This document shows, piece by piece, positions 35,767 to 45,453 of a stretch of DNA of 64,000 bases (positions are counted from its first letter, which is position 1; each line of letters begins with the position of its first letter). Source of the stretch: Arthrobacter sp. Hiyo8 (GTDB lineage: Bacteria > Actinomycetota > Actinomycetes > Actinomycetales > Micrococcaceae). The notes under the pieces are model-generated. The model saw only the letters and a list, made by a program, of their open reading frames with translations. It had not been told where the DNA came from and ran no database searches. A program made the translations under genes and the position numbers. Location: the NCBI GenBank assembly GCA_001549895.1, contig AP014719.1, positions 372,001 through 436,000 on the forward strand, read 5' to 3'.

Positions 35767-37083
35767 ATGGTCACCGTGGCGGCAACTGGTCTTAACGCCG
35801 TCGAGCACATCGTCGTCTTGATGCTTGAAAACCGCTCATTCGATCACATGCTCGGATACCTCTATGCCGCTTCCGGCAATGTTTCGCCTTCGGGGACCTG
35901 TTCGAGGGCCTGACCGGCACTGAGTCCTGCCCGCATCCGACGGCAGTCCGGTGACGGTCTATCAGCTGACTCCCTCGACCCCCGACCTCTACTTCATGCC
36001 GGGCGCCGACCCCGGAGAGGGGTACCAGGCAACGAACGCCCAGCTCTATGGGAGCGCCGGCGCGCCGAAGGCGGGGCTCTTCCTTCGATGACCGGTTTTG
36101 TGGGCAACTACGCCGGCGCCATCAAGGACAACCTCGCCAAGGGCTGGCACGTGGTGCCTGAAACAAGCGAGCACATGATCATGGGCTGCTTCACCCCGCA
36201 GACGCTGCCGGTGTTGTCGGCGATGGCGAAGGGATTCGCCGTCTGCGACGCCTGGTTCGCGTCCGCTCCGACGATGACGATGCCTAACCGGGCCTTCGCC
36301 TGCGCCGGCACCAGCCAGGGCAACTTGGATGACAAGGCCAAGCGGTTCACCGTGCCGAGCATCTTTGGGCACCTGGGCAACCACGGCATCCCGTGGAAGA
36401 TCTACGGCGAAACCAAGTCGCCCCTGACGAAACTCGACTTCGACGACACCCGGCACGCCCCGCCGTCGAACATTGGCCTGTTCGCGAACTTCCAATCCGA
36501 CGCGGCAGCAGGGAAGCTCCCTGCATACGCTTTCCTTGAGCCGTCCTGGTCCTCGACGGGCAACAGCGAACATCCCAACTACAACGTCGCTCTCGGTGAG
36601 CAATTCCTTCTCGACGTCTATCGCGCCGTTCGCGATGGGCCAGCTTGGGACTCCACGCTGCTCATCATCACGTATGACGAACACGGGGGCTGCTACGACC
36701 ACGTCGCCCCGCCATGGGGCGCGACACCGCCGGACGACGCCGCGGGGGAATTCGGTTTCGATTTCACCCGCTTCGGGGTGCGGGTGCCTACCGTGCTGAT
36801 CAGTCCGCTCATCCCCGCCGGCACCGTCTTTCGGGCCTCCGGCGCTGTCCCGCTCGATCACACGAGCATCCTTGCGACCATCGAACATCGTTGGAACCTG
36901 CCGGCCCTCACCCGCCGCGATGCCGCGGCACCCGACGTCGGCGGGCCTTGAGACTCGCCGTCCCCCGCACCGACGACCCCTCGCGGGCGTTCGGGCACCC
37001 AGTCCCCGCCGACCACGCGGGCCCTGGCAGAACAACCGTCCCACCTGGAGCAACTGCGCGAGGAGCTCCTAGCGCAAGCGTAA
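35767..37083 (+). CDS. Phospholipase C/acid phosphatase-type phosphoesterase, frameshifted
   Basis: Alkaline-phosphatase-fold phosphoesterase. N-terminal metal-site motif HIVVLMLENRSFDHMLGYLY, then MTMPNRAFACAGTSQG, ITYDEHGGCYDHVAPP (metal Asp/His), RVPTVLISPLIPAGTV and LDHTSILATIEHRW. These match the bacterial PLC/AcpA family. No clear signal peptide. GTG 35776, preceded by AAGGGG at proper distance, is as good a start as ATG 35767. Slips near 35895, 35940, 36075 and 36945; the restored tail runs to TAA 37083 (AEQPSHLEQLREELLAQA). Confidence 0.82.
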
Positions 37084-37129
37084 GACCGGGTGCCGCCCTA
37101 GGATCGGGCTGTGGCTGTGTGAGTCCTTT

Positions 37130-38244
37130 TCAGGCCGCGGTTCCGTCGGCGGGGCCGATCCCGGCGGGCGCCGTGTCTCCGCGCCCGGTCCACGTCTTGA
37201 TGGCAGTCCACGCGACGGCGGCAGTCGGTACGGCTAACAAGGCCCGATAATGCCTGCGAGCATCGTGCCAATGGCCAAGGCGAGCAAAATGGCCAGTCCG
37301 TGGATGCTCAGCACCTTGCCCATCAAAACGGGCTGGAGGAAATGGTGCTCAAGCTGGTTGGCCGCGATGAGGACAGCGAGGACGATGAGCGATGTCACCG
37401 GACCGTTCGAGATCAAGGCGACACCCACGGCGAGGGTACCCGCAGCGGTGGAACCAACGATGGGAATGAACCCGCCGATAAACACAAAAACGCCCAGAGG
37501 CAGGGCAAGCGGGACGCCGAGGATGGCCAGCATTGTTCCTATGATCACGCCGTTCACTGCTGCGATCAGAGCCGTGCCGCGGACGTATCCTCCCAGAACG
37601 ACGGCGCTTCGTTCCGCGGCCAGGTGGGCCTTTCCGCGGTGAGCCGCGGGAAGGAATCCGAAGAGGAAGTTCCTGATCTTCTCGCCGTCCTTGAGGAAGA
37701 AGAACAGGATCACCACCATAAGAACCAAGCCGGCCAGGATTTCAGCGACCGTCCGCGCGCCGGTCAGCGCTTCGGCGCCGAAGCTACTGCTCGTGAAGAA
37801 GCGCTGGATGGAATCGGCCACGGATCGGAGCTGCTCGTCGCTGACTTTGAAGGGGCCGTTATTCAGGAATTGGTGCAGTTGCTCGATGCCGGCAGTGAAT
37901 TTCACGGCAAGCTCCTTGGATTGCGCCCTGATAAGAAAGACGATTCCGGTGATGACTCCGCCGAAGACTGCAAGGATCCCCACGAACGACGCTGCGACGG
38001 CGAGGGCCCGGGGCCACCGGTGCGCAGTCAGCCAACGCACAAGAGGCGAAATTGCCGAGGCAAGAATGAGCGCGATTGTGACCGGGATCATGACGAGCGG
38101 AACGCTGGTCATCGCCCACACAATCACCGATGCCAGGGTGATGACCAGGAGCATCTGCCCTGAACGGATCGCTGCCCGGCCAAGGCCGTCGGACCACATC
38201 GCCGACATCGTGCGTTTGCTCGGCGAATTGTTGCTTTCAGTCAT
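37130..38244 (-). CDS. AI-2E family transporter, frameshifted at the 3' end
   Basis: Eight-helix membrane protein of the PerM/TqsA/YdiK family. Visible blocks: VPLVMIPVTIALILASAISPLVRWL, a long soluble segment (KFTAGIEQLHQFLNNGPFKV), AEILAGLVLMVVILFFFLKDGEKI, then ALPLGVFVFIGGFIPIVGS and LEHHFLQPVLMGKVLSIH. One slip near 37250 restores the tail AVPTAAVAWTAIKTWTGRG to a TGA at 37130. About 370 residues. AGGAAGG precedes the start. Transported solute unknown; the AI-2 name is historical. Confidence 0.88.
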
Positions 38245-38394
38245 TGGATTCCTTCCTGGTGGTGGCTCCGGCACTGAACGCCCGCCGTCGTGCATTCAGG
38301 CACGGTGCGCTAAGAACGGTCGGAGCTCTTGCCCTTATCGCTCATGCCTCACCCTAACGGCGAGCTCCGATGGAGCCGCAATTTCGGCCGACGG

Positions 38395-39563
38395 CTAGCT
38401 CGCCACGAGCGCGGCAGTCCCCGAGGCCGCCGCGAAGTACGGTTGGTCGGTGCGTTCGTGATCAATGGGTTCGAGGTGGGTGACGCCCGTTGCATATGCG
38501 ACGACGCCGGCAAGACTGCCGGTGCGTTGGTGGGCTTGCCGTTGCCGCGCGGCTCCCGTGCCTTGGCTGAGGATCCTTTGCAGTCCCTCGTTGGCGTAGT
38601 GTGCGTCCCCGGTCCCTTCGAGGGCATCGCGGACGTGGGAGTGGAGTGCGGCAAGGACGTGCCTTGCTGTGGCCGGCTTGTGCGTTCCCGGGTGGAGCAG
38701 CTCGCCGTGCAGGCCGAACCGGCTGGCCCGCCACGTGGCTTGGCGCAGGACGGGGACAGAAACCATGTCCGGACGCTGTCCGGATTTCCATTCCCTGGCG
38801 GCTGTATCCACCAAGGCACGCACCAAGGCCGCGATCAGCAGGGCATCCCGGGCATCAAGGCAAACATCCGAGACACGGATCTCGACCGTAGGGTGCCGGG
38901 CAGACAGGCGAGCGTCGAAATCCGGGCTCATGATCACTCCCGTTGCCGACAGGTCGGCCACCAAGGAGTGGTAGGCCGCGGCAGATCCGAAGACATCGGT
39001 GGGACCGGCACTGGACCATCGGTTCCAAGCTTGGGTCCGGAAACTGGCGTAACCACTGTCGGACCCATTCCAGAACGGTGAATTCGAGCTCAGTGCAGTC
39101 AGCACCGGCAGCCAGGACCTGATCCGGTCCAGCACTGCCACGCCTTCCTCATCCGAGTCAACGGAAACATGGACGTGGTATCCGCAGGTCAGCTGCTCTC
39201 TGGCAGTCATAGCGAACTTTTCCAGGAGGGCGTCGTAGCGCTCGGTGTTTGTTGCATGCGGAGCGATCGCCAGCGGCGACGTCGCGAGGGCTGCAATTCT
39301 CGCGCCCGCCCTTCGGGCCAGCGAATCTGCGTAAGAGCGTCCGGCACGTATTTCAGCGCCTAGGGCACTCAGGCTGCTGTGCGGGAGGTGATGACTTCGA
39401 TTTGCTCCTGCTGAAGCTCGATCGCCAACGTCGGGCCGAAAGGAGGAGCCACCCCCTGGGGACCGGCACCATGAAGGCGCACGATATCGCCGGCGAGGGG
39501 CACGGGACTGCCGTTGTCAGGATCTACGATCAGGAATTCTTCTTCAACACCAAAAGTACGCAC
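38395..39563 (-). CDS. Carboxylate-amine ligase, YbdK/glutamate-cysteine ligase 2 family, frameshifted
   Basis: N-terminus RTFGVEEEFLIVDPDNGSPV is the standard YbdK opening, followed by IELQQEQIEVIT, GYHVHVSVDSDEEGVAVLD, HPTVEIRVSDVCLDARDALL and a C-terminal ARQRQAHQRTGSLAGVV. Members have weak glutamate-cysteine ligase activity and no firm physiological role in actinobacteria, which make mycothiol. A slip near 39375. GTG 39563 is chosen because it gives the canonical N-terminus; ATG 39605 is in frame. Confidence 0.85.
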
Positions 39564-39662
39564 TTGCCAAGTGTGGGCCACAAAAGCTATGCCCCACGAC
39601 CACAAGTCGCAGGACCTCTGGCATCAAACGTCTCTGGTCAGTTCCGAGACGCGCAACTGCTG

Positions 39663-39866
39663 CTAGCTGGCCGGCGTCACGACGTCTTCAAGGACTGACC
39701 TGTCGAAGAATCGGATCTCGCCGGTCGCTTGGAAAAACACGGGAACTACCGATGTGTTCGCGTCCTTCGAGGTTTCGTAGATCTCCGGCGCGCTGCCGTG
39801 TTTTCGGGCGATGGTTCCTACCAACTCGGTGCCGCGAACCCTGACGGTTCGATACTTGTAGCTCAT
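39663..39866 (-). CDS. Small protein of unknown function (67 aa)
   Basis: Intact: MSYKYRTVRVRGTELVGTIA, then a Ser/Thr segment and QATGEIRFFDRSVLEDVV. The start has a good GAGGGG site. Predominantly beta in pattern, soluble, no Cys. I do not recognise the family. It stands between the YbdK gene and a TetR regulator in the same orientation, with 96 bp to the former. Confidence 0.65.
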   Translation of the reverse strand: MSYKYRTVRVRGTELVGTIARKHGSAPEIYETSKDANTSVVPVFFQATGEIRFFDRSVLEDVVTPAS

Positions 39867-39945
39867 GTGGACCCCTCTCGTCAGCCACAGCAAACGCTAC
39901 TCCTGTGAAGCGCAAAGACCAGCTGGGCAGCTGCGTGGAGCTTGA

Positions 39946-40560
39946 TTATCCTGCGTCGCAGAGCAAGTGGTACCAACTGTCGGCGAGCACTTCTAGCGCG
40001 TGGTCGCGGTTTGGCTCGAGCTTGCGCCGCGTCCAGAGAGTGGCGACGTAGTCGAGCTGGGTGAAGGCGAGTGTTCCGCGGATGTGGTGCGTTTCTTCAG
40101 GGAAGCGCCCGGCAAGCTGCATGCCGCGGACAAGGTCGGAGATGACTTCCTCATGCCAACCCTCCACCAATGTCCGCACTTCGCGATCAACCGCAGCAGC
40201 CTCGTCGAGGACGTCGAGGTACGGACGGAAGACCGGCCAGAGCGCAGCGCGCGACTCGAGCCAGGCAAGGATTCCCGGCAGTTTGCCATCCCGCACCACG
40301 TCCACGAGCTCGACGGCGGTCGACGCACTGTCGGGACCATCCGCGCGGTCGAGCACGGCGTTGACGCGCGACATGAAGTCCCTCATCAGATCGCTCCGCG
40401 AGGGGTAGTACGCGTAAAAAGTCACCCTCGTGGTGCCGGCAGCGGCGGCGATCTCGTCGATCGTGGTTGCCGCGTAGCCCTTCTCTGTGAAGAGTTCGAG
40501 TGCCCGTTCGACGATCACGTCGCGGGTCAGCTGCTTCTGGGCTTCTCGCAACGACGACAT
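39946..40560 (-). CDS. TetR family transcriptional regulator
   Basis: Intact 204-residue regulator. The DNA-binding domain is RDVIVERALELFTEKGYAAT, then TIDEIAAAAGTTRVTFYAYY with the recognition helix at about residues 36-46. The C-terminal ligand domain is helical and unassigned. It lies just beyond the repeat array at the left edge of the catabolic island and is the nearest regulator to it, so it may control the island or itself; no operator was identified. Confidence 0.9.
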   Translation of the reverse strand: MSSLREAQKQLTRDVIVERALELFTEKGYAATTIDEIAAAAGTTRVTFYAYYPSRSDLMRDFMSRVNAVLDRADGPDSASTAVELVDVVRDGKLPGILAWLESRAALWPVFRPYLDVLDEAAAVDREVRTLVEGWHEEVISDLVRGMQLAGRFPEETHHIRGTLAFTQLDYVATLWTRRKLEPNRDHALEVLADSWYHLLCDAG

Positions 40561-40680
40561 GGGTCAATCCTAACCGTGGTGTGCGGCAATTGTGCGGAGC
40601 AAGAGCAAAGGATGCGCGTCGCCAAGCGAGCTGACAAGCCGTAAAGAACTGCACGCGCCCACGTGTTTGGCAGCAGACCT
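40561..40680. other. Upstream region of the TetR gene
   Basis: 120 bp between the TetR start and the first repeat unit. With the array it makes a gene-free stretch of about 350 bp. I see no gene here and no strong promoter boxes or palindrome. Confidence 0.4.
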
Positions 40681-40935
40681 GAGCGAGCGTCCTGGAATTT
40701 GGACATCTATCAGAGCGAGCGTGCTGGTGGATGGCCACATATGTGAGCGAGCGTGCTGGTGGATGGCCATATATGTGAGCGAGCGTCCGGGGTGGCGAAC
40801 GGGGCGGGGGCGTCAGCTCCGGCGGCGGAGCCCCTTCCGCCGCCGTTCCGCCGTCGCGCCGTCCCTTCCAGACGCTCGCTCATCTTTGGGGTGTTTCCGG
40901 CCGACGCTCGCTCACATCATGTGAGCGAGGGTCCT
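40681..40935. repeat. 32-bp-period repeat array A, left edge of the catabolic island
   Basis: Four direct units begin with GAGCGAGCGT at 40681, 40713, 40745 and 40777, an exact 32-bp period. Units 2 and 3 are almost identical over all 32 bp. A GC-rich spacer (about 40801-40870) follows, then two inverted units beginning GACGCTCGCTC at 40871 and 40903, again 32 bp apart. The last runs into a palindrome at 40903-40933 (14-bp arms, one mismatch) that ends in a further direct unit. The same family recurs at 52336-52470. Not a CRISPR: the 'spacers' are themselves conserved. Confidence 0.85.
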
Positions 40936-42104
40936 GGGTGACGGGCCGGCGTCGGCCAGTCGGCGCAATTTCGGGACGGGGATCCGGTAGTTGATCGCCA
41001 CAGCGGTCCCGGAGCCGTCCTTGTCCTCCCAGCGCAAGAGCATCGAGTCGCTGTCCTCCCCCGGCTCGAAGTAGTCCGGTGCGCCGACCATGGGCGTGAA
41101 GCCGACCGACTTGAGCGACAGGCCGAAGGCCTCGGTCCAGAAGTACGGCTGGAAAGTGAACTCGGGCGCCGCGTCGCCCTTGAGCAGCCCGACGGCGGCG
41201 GCCTTCGCCTGGTCGATCGCGCTCGTCCAGAGGGGCACCCGCCGTACCCCGCGACTGCTCGGGAAGAACGCCACGTCGCCGGCGGCGACGATATCCGACC
41301 GAAGCCGGCCGCGGGTATCGACCCGCAGCGCGCCATCGACGAGGAGCCGGGTTCCGGCCAACCAATCGGTGTTCGGTTCGTCGCCGACGGCGGTGACCAC
41401 CAGATCCGCTTCAAGCTCGGTGCCGTCGGCCAAGACAACCCGCGTCCCGGCGTCGGACTCCATTAGACGGGCTTTCCCGCCGACAACCACTCGTAGGCCT
41501 TGCCTGATGGCAGAGGAGGTGAACATATGCCCCAGGTAGTCGCCGAGCTGGCGCGCGAGGGGCTTGCCGTCGGAAACGAGCGTGACTTCGCAGCCAAGGT
41601 GCAGGCAGCCCGATGCGACCTCCATTCCGAGCGGCCCGCCGCCGATCACGACCACCGAAGGACGCGATGCGAGTCGCTCCCTGAGCAGGATCGCATCCTC
41701 GATGGTGCGCAAAGTGAGCTCCCTGGAGGAGCCTTTCCCTTGCGCTCCCTCCCTGAGGCGCCTCGCCCGGGAACCGGAGGCGATCACGAGGCCGTCATAC
41801 GGCAATTCATCGCCACCGTCCAGATGAACCAGCCTGGAGTCGACGTCCAGCCCGTTACGCTGACGCCGAGCAACTCGCTCGCTCCGTGGCCCGGCTCGGG
41901 AAGCTCGTGGGCCTGGAGGGCGTCGGCGTTGCTCCCGTTAACACTGTGCAGCAGCGCCTTCGACAGGGCGGGACGGCTGTACGGTTGGTGGCGCTCGTCG
42001 CCAACCACCGTCAAGTCGCCGTCGAAGCCCGCCGCGCGCAGCGAGTCGCATGCTGTGAGTCCGGCGATGCCGTTGCCGACCACCACAATCCTGCGCATGG
42101 TCAT
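40912..42104 (-). CDS. NAD(P)H-dependent ferredoxin reductase of the P450 system, frameshifted
   Basis: FAD-dependent pyridine nucleotide oxidoreductase that would pass electrons from NAD(P)H to the adjacent ferredoxin. FAD fold RRIVVVGNGIAGLTACDSLR, NAD fold SVVVIGGGPLGMEVASGCLH, and the second FAD motif GRLRSDIVAAGDVAFFPS. About 397 residues, similar to putidaredoxin/terpredoxin reductase-type proteins. Slip near 41845. ATG 42104 overlaps the ferredoxin stop as ATGA. The last codons (RTLAHMM) and the TGA stop lie inside repeat array A. Confidence 0.88.
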
Positions 42105-42295
42105 GCCGCAGCCAATCGGAGCGCTGCGACCGGGCAAACCCTGACCGCCGCCTTCGCGGCGTCAAGCCCGGCACCCTCCACGTCCGGCACATCGATGACC
42201 AATTCGCCGTCGTCATCCAAGTGCATCAGCGAGGGCGCGGCCTCCTCGCACAGGCCGTGGCCTTCGCAGCGGGGACGGTCCAGTTCGATCCTCAT
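42101..42295 (-). CDS. P450-associated single-cluster ferredoxin
   Basis: Intact 64-residue acidic protein. Cluster motif RCEGHGLCEEAAP and, near the C-terminus, VRVCPVAALRL: the second Cys of the usual set is replaced by His (C-x2-H-x2-C), as in many actinobacterial CYP-partner 3Fe-4S ferredoxins. It overlaps P450 and reductase genes by ATGA on both sides, so the three redox partners are translationally coupled and produced together. Confidence 0.92.
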   Translation of the reverse strand: MRIELDRPRCEGHGLCEEAAPSLMHLDDDGELVIDVPDVEGAGLDAAKAAVRVCPVAALRLAAA

Positions 42296-43462
42296 GCCGC
42301 CACTACCTTCTCAACCTGGAGAACCTCGAAGCTCCGCGTAATATTGCTCGGCTCGCGGACCTCATCGGAGAGGGCCAGGGTCTTCACCCTGCGGGCAAGC
42401 GCTTCGATGATCGCGTGTGCCTCGAGTTTCGCGAGGCCCTGGCCGGCGCAGCCATGCGGTCCATAACCAAAGGAGAGGTGGTCCACGGGGTTTCGTCTCA
42501 CGTCGAAGGTGTCGGGGTTCGCGTAGTGGCGCGGGTCCCGGTTGCCCGCGCCGAAGAGGATGCCGACCTGGGCACCTGAGGGTATCGTGACTCCATCGAT
42601 CTCCACGTCGCGCGTGGCCTTGCGTCCCCAGATGTGGACCGGAGCCCAATAGCGCAGCACTTCGGCGAACGCCGCGGGAACCAATTCCGGGTTCTCCCGG
42701 ACCAGCTCGAACTGATCGGGGTGGAGGCCGAACAGCGCGACGATGTTGCCGATGGAGGCAATGGTCGTGTCGACGCCGGCTCCAAGATACTGGTGGATGA
42801 TGTGGCCTGCTGAGCCTTTGGAATGTCACCGCGGGTCTCGGCGTCGAAGATGCCGCGGCCGATCGAGCCCGGAGCGAGGTCATCCGCGGTGACCGAGGAG
42901 CACCAGCCGTACAATTCGCCGGCGATCGGGAAACTCTCCTGGGTGCGCTGGTTCAGCGGGCCGATGACTTGCATCGCGGCCTGGCCCCAGCGCAGCATGT
43001 TGTCCTTGACGTGGCCGCTGAAACCAACAAGATCGGCGACGATCTCGATCGGGAAGGCCCGGGCCAGGGCATCGATGGCCTCGAAGCCGCCACTGGTGGC
43101 CAGTTCCGCGACGAGCTTGTCCGCCTTTTGGTCGATGACGACTTTGAGGCCGCGAAGGGCCCGGGGGTAAGGTTCTGGGACAGCGTGGCGCGGAGCTGCG
43201 TGTGGATCGGCGGGTCGGAGGCAAGGGAGGTGCCCTGCAGTGCCTGGTTGACCATCGGGTTGAATCCGATGCTGGTGGACGAGAAGGCCTCCGGATCGCC
43301 GAGGGCATTGCGGATGGCGTCGTAGCGCGTCAGGACGTACAGCTCGTTCTTCGGAAGGTGGACCACGGAAGCCTGCTCGCGGAGCGCGGCATAGGTGGGG
43401 TAGGGGTCGACGAGGATGTCGTCAGCCCAGATGTCGATGTCTGACTCGATAGGTGCAGTCAC
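42292..43462 (-). CDS. Cytochrome P450, frameshifted
   Basis: Class I bacterial P450 of about 390 residues. N-terminus with DPYPTYAALREQASVVHLPK, SDPPIHTQLRATLSQNLTP, oxygen-binding I-helix HQYLGAGVDTTIASIGN, K-helix ExxR in AEVLRYWAPVH, and heme ligand loop FGYGPHGCAGQGLAKLEAH. The general style recalls CYP199-type enzymes that oxidise small aromatic acids, but substrate is not assignable. GTG 43462 is preceded by AAGGAG. Slips near 43165 and 42815. It follows the MFS gene by 47 bp. Confidence 0.92.
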
Positions 43463-43509
43463 GGGGTTCTCCTTGTGGATAGTAAGTGGTCGGGTCAGCG
43501 CCGGAGGTC

Positions 43510-45231
43510 TTAGACGGCGGCCTCGGCGCTTGCTTCGGTGGTCTCCGTGATGGCATCGGCGGTAGGCGCTGAGGACCGTGCGGAGATGAAGAGGGTGAGA
43601 ACGGCGGAGAGGGTCGCCGCGACGCCCGCGCAGAGATAGACGGTCTGGAAACCCTCGCCGAGGGACGTTCCGGCGACCCCCTGGATGCGCGGCTTGGCTG
43701 CGGCGAGGGCCTTGACCATGCCATCGACCGCCGGGGCCGGAGCACCGCCTCCGGCTGCCTGGCCGGAGAATTGGGCGACGATGCCGTCCCAGCCTGAGAG
43801 GAAACCAAGCGGCGGCACGTGCGCCAGTCCGGCCACTGCATCTGCGGGCATTCCGGCCGCCCCGAGGATTCCGGCAAGGGGACCAGCGAAGACTGTGGCT
43901 CCAATGCCGAAGGCGATGGCCGAGCCGATCACAGGACCGGGGGCGAAGCCGAGGTCGCGCAGGAGATTCGTCGTGGCGGACGCCATGCCGATTTGTTGGG
44001 CCGGGACGGTGTTGATGGCCACTGCGGTAACGGAGCCGACCGTGAGGGCGAAGCCGACACCCAGCACGAGCAGAGGCGGAATGAATGCTGTCCACGGCGT
44101 GCCGCCGAAAGTCTCCGGGGTGCCGAGTGCGAACGTGGAGAGCCAGAACCCGGAAACGGCCATGAAAGCGAAGCCGGCCGTCAGTACCCAGCGTGGGGCA
44201 ACGTGGTGGATGAGCCACCCGACCACCGGGATGAAGGCGAATGCCGGGCCCTGGATGAAGACGAATAGAACTCCGACCTTCCAGGTCTCGGCCAGGGCCA
44301 GGCCGCTGACGGCGACGCTCGTGCTGAAGCAGATCGCAAGGAAAGCGAACATCCCGGTGACGGCCACAATCCCGGTGATCGAGTAGGAGCTGTTCTTGAA
44401 CAGCGAGAGGTGGATCAGCGGCTGAGCGGTGCGCGACTCGATGATGATGAAAGCGATGAGCAGGATTCCGCCGGCGATGTAGCTTGCGATAACCTGCGCG
44501 CTGCCGAAGCCGGCGTCGACCGCCGTCACCGTGGCGTAAAGGACGGCAATGAGGCCGACGGCGAGAGTGAGCTGGCCGGGCATGTCCAGTTTGCGCCCCT
44601 CGGCGGCTGCGGAATCTTTCGCGCGGACCGCGATGAGAAGAACGACGACGGCAACAGCGGCCGCAATCAAATAGGCCGCGCGCCAGCCACTGAAGGCGTT
44701 CGAGGCGCCTGGTCCACCGCCGGGCACGGTGAAGAACTGCGCAGTGAACCCGGCAAGCACCGGGGAAATCACCGCGCCCAGTGACAGGAACCCTGCCCAG
44801 GTGGCGATGACCTTCGCCCGGGCGCGGTGGTCGGGGGTGATCGCCGCGATCATGGAAAGCGAAATGGGAAAGAGTATGCCCGCCCCTATGCCGCCGATGG
44901 CCTGCGCGACGATCATCACGCCGGTGGAGGGCGCCATCGCGGCCATGACCGAGCCGATGACGCTGACGGCAGCGCCGACATAGAGCAGCTTCCTGCGCCC
45001 GAACATATCGCCCAGCAGTCCCCAGCTGAGCTCGAACACCACAATGCCCATCAGGAACATGCCCGCGATCCAGGTCAGGCCAGCGCCCGAGGTGTGGAAT
45101 TCCACGGCAAAGGTGCCGCTGAGGGCCCCTGGCAACGCGTTGGTGATCTGCGCGAGGGTGACAGCGCTGTAGGCGGCCACGAAAGTGGCCCGTACAGAGC
45201 CGCGGCTCGCTACCGAAATGGTTTGACTCAT
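43510..45231 (-). CDS. MFS transporter, DHA2-like (14 TM)
   Basis: Intact 573-residue membrane protein, with about 14 helices. Motif A-type loop GLLGDMFGRRKLLYVGAAVS after helix 2, motif C-like AGFLSLGAVISPVLAG, and a long C-terminal periplasmic/cytosolic loop (AGGGAPAPAVDGMVKALAAA). First gene of the minus-strand P450 operon, so it probably imports the substrate or exports a product of this pathway. Start ATG 45231 with AGGGAG upstream. Confidence 0.9.
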   Translation of the reverse strand: MSQTISVASRGSVRATFVAAYSAVTLAQITNALPGALSGTFAVEFHTSGAGLTWIAGMFLMGIVVFELSWGLLGDMFGRRKLLYVGAAVSVIGSVMAAMAPSTGVMIVAQAIGGIGAGILFPISLSMIAAITPDHRARAKVIATWAGFLSLGAVISPVLAGFTAQFFTVPGGGPGASNAFSGWRAAYLIAAAVAVVVLLIAVRAKDSAAAEGRKLDMPGQLTLAVGLIAVLYATVTAVDAGFGSAQVIASYIAGGILLIAFIIIESRTAQPLIHLSLFKNSSYSITGIVAVTGMFAFLAICFSTSVAVSGLALAETWKVGVLFVFIQGPAFAFIPVVGWLIHHVAPRWVLTAGFAFMAVSGFWLSTFALGTPETFGGTPWTAFIPPLLVLGVGFALTVGSVTAVAINTVPAQQIGMASATTNLLRDLGFAPGPVIGSAIAFGIGATVFAGPLAGILGAAGMPADAVAGLAHVPPLGFLSGWDGIVAQFSGQAAGGGAPAPAVDGMVKALAAAKPRIQGVAGTSLGEGFQTVYLCAGVAATLSAVLTLFISARSSAPTADAITETTEASAEAAV

Positions 45232-45300
45232 CGATGAAACTCCCTTGTTTCTGTTCGATCTGGTTCATGGGGACTGTATGAGACAGTGTGGAGTTAATTC

Positions 45301-45352
45301 TTACAGCATGTCAAGGAAAATTCTCTTGTATAAATTTCTTGACAGTATGTAA
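45301..45352. promoter_or_regulatory. AT-rich divergent control region with mirrored TTGACA boxes
   Basis: Between the MFS start (45231) and the first phosphotriesterase gene (45454). TTACAGCATGTCAAG (45301-45315) and CTTGACAGTATGTAA (45338-45352) form an inverted repeat, 12 of 15 positions matching. Each arm contains a perfect TTGACA facing outward, one towards each operon. The centre holds TATAAA (45329-45334). A direct repeat is also present: CATGTCAAGGAAA at 45308 and TATGTAAAGGAAA at 45347. No clear -10 box is found at 17 bp. Much more AT-rich than its surroundings. Confidence 0.6.
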
Positions 45353-45453
45353 AGGAAAGTGTGATGCTGGCTGCATCGCAACGGAGCGACGGCGCGGTCA
45401 CACTGCGCGGCGTCCCTGCATCCAACATCCGATCTTCAAGGGAGAAGACCCCC

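Noticed and set aside
40681..40935. CRISPR-like array (regular 32-bp period)
   Set aside because: The segments between the conserved GAGCGAGCGT motifs are themselves repeated within and between the two loci, units occur in both orientations, and there are no cas genes.
42953..45268. Minus-strand frame of 771 codons overlapping MFS and P450 genes
   Set aside because: Most of it is an out-of-frame, Arg-rich reading of the MFS gene that joins the real P450 frame only because the stop was lost; the MFS gene itself is intact in another frame.
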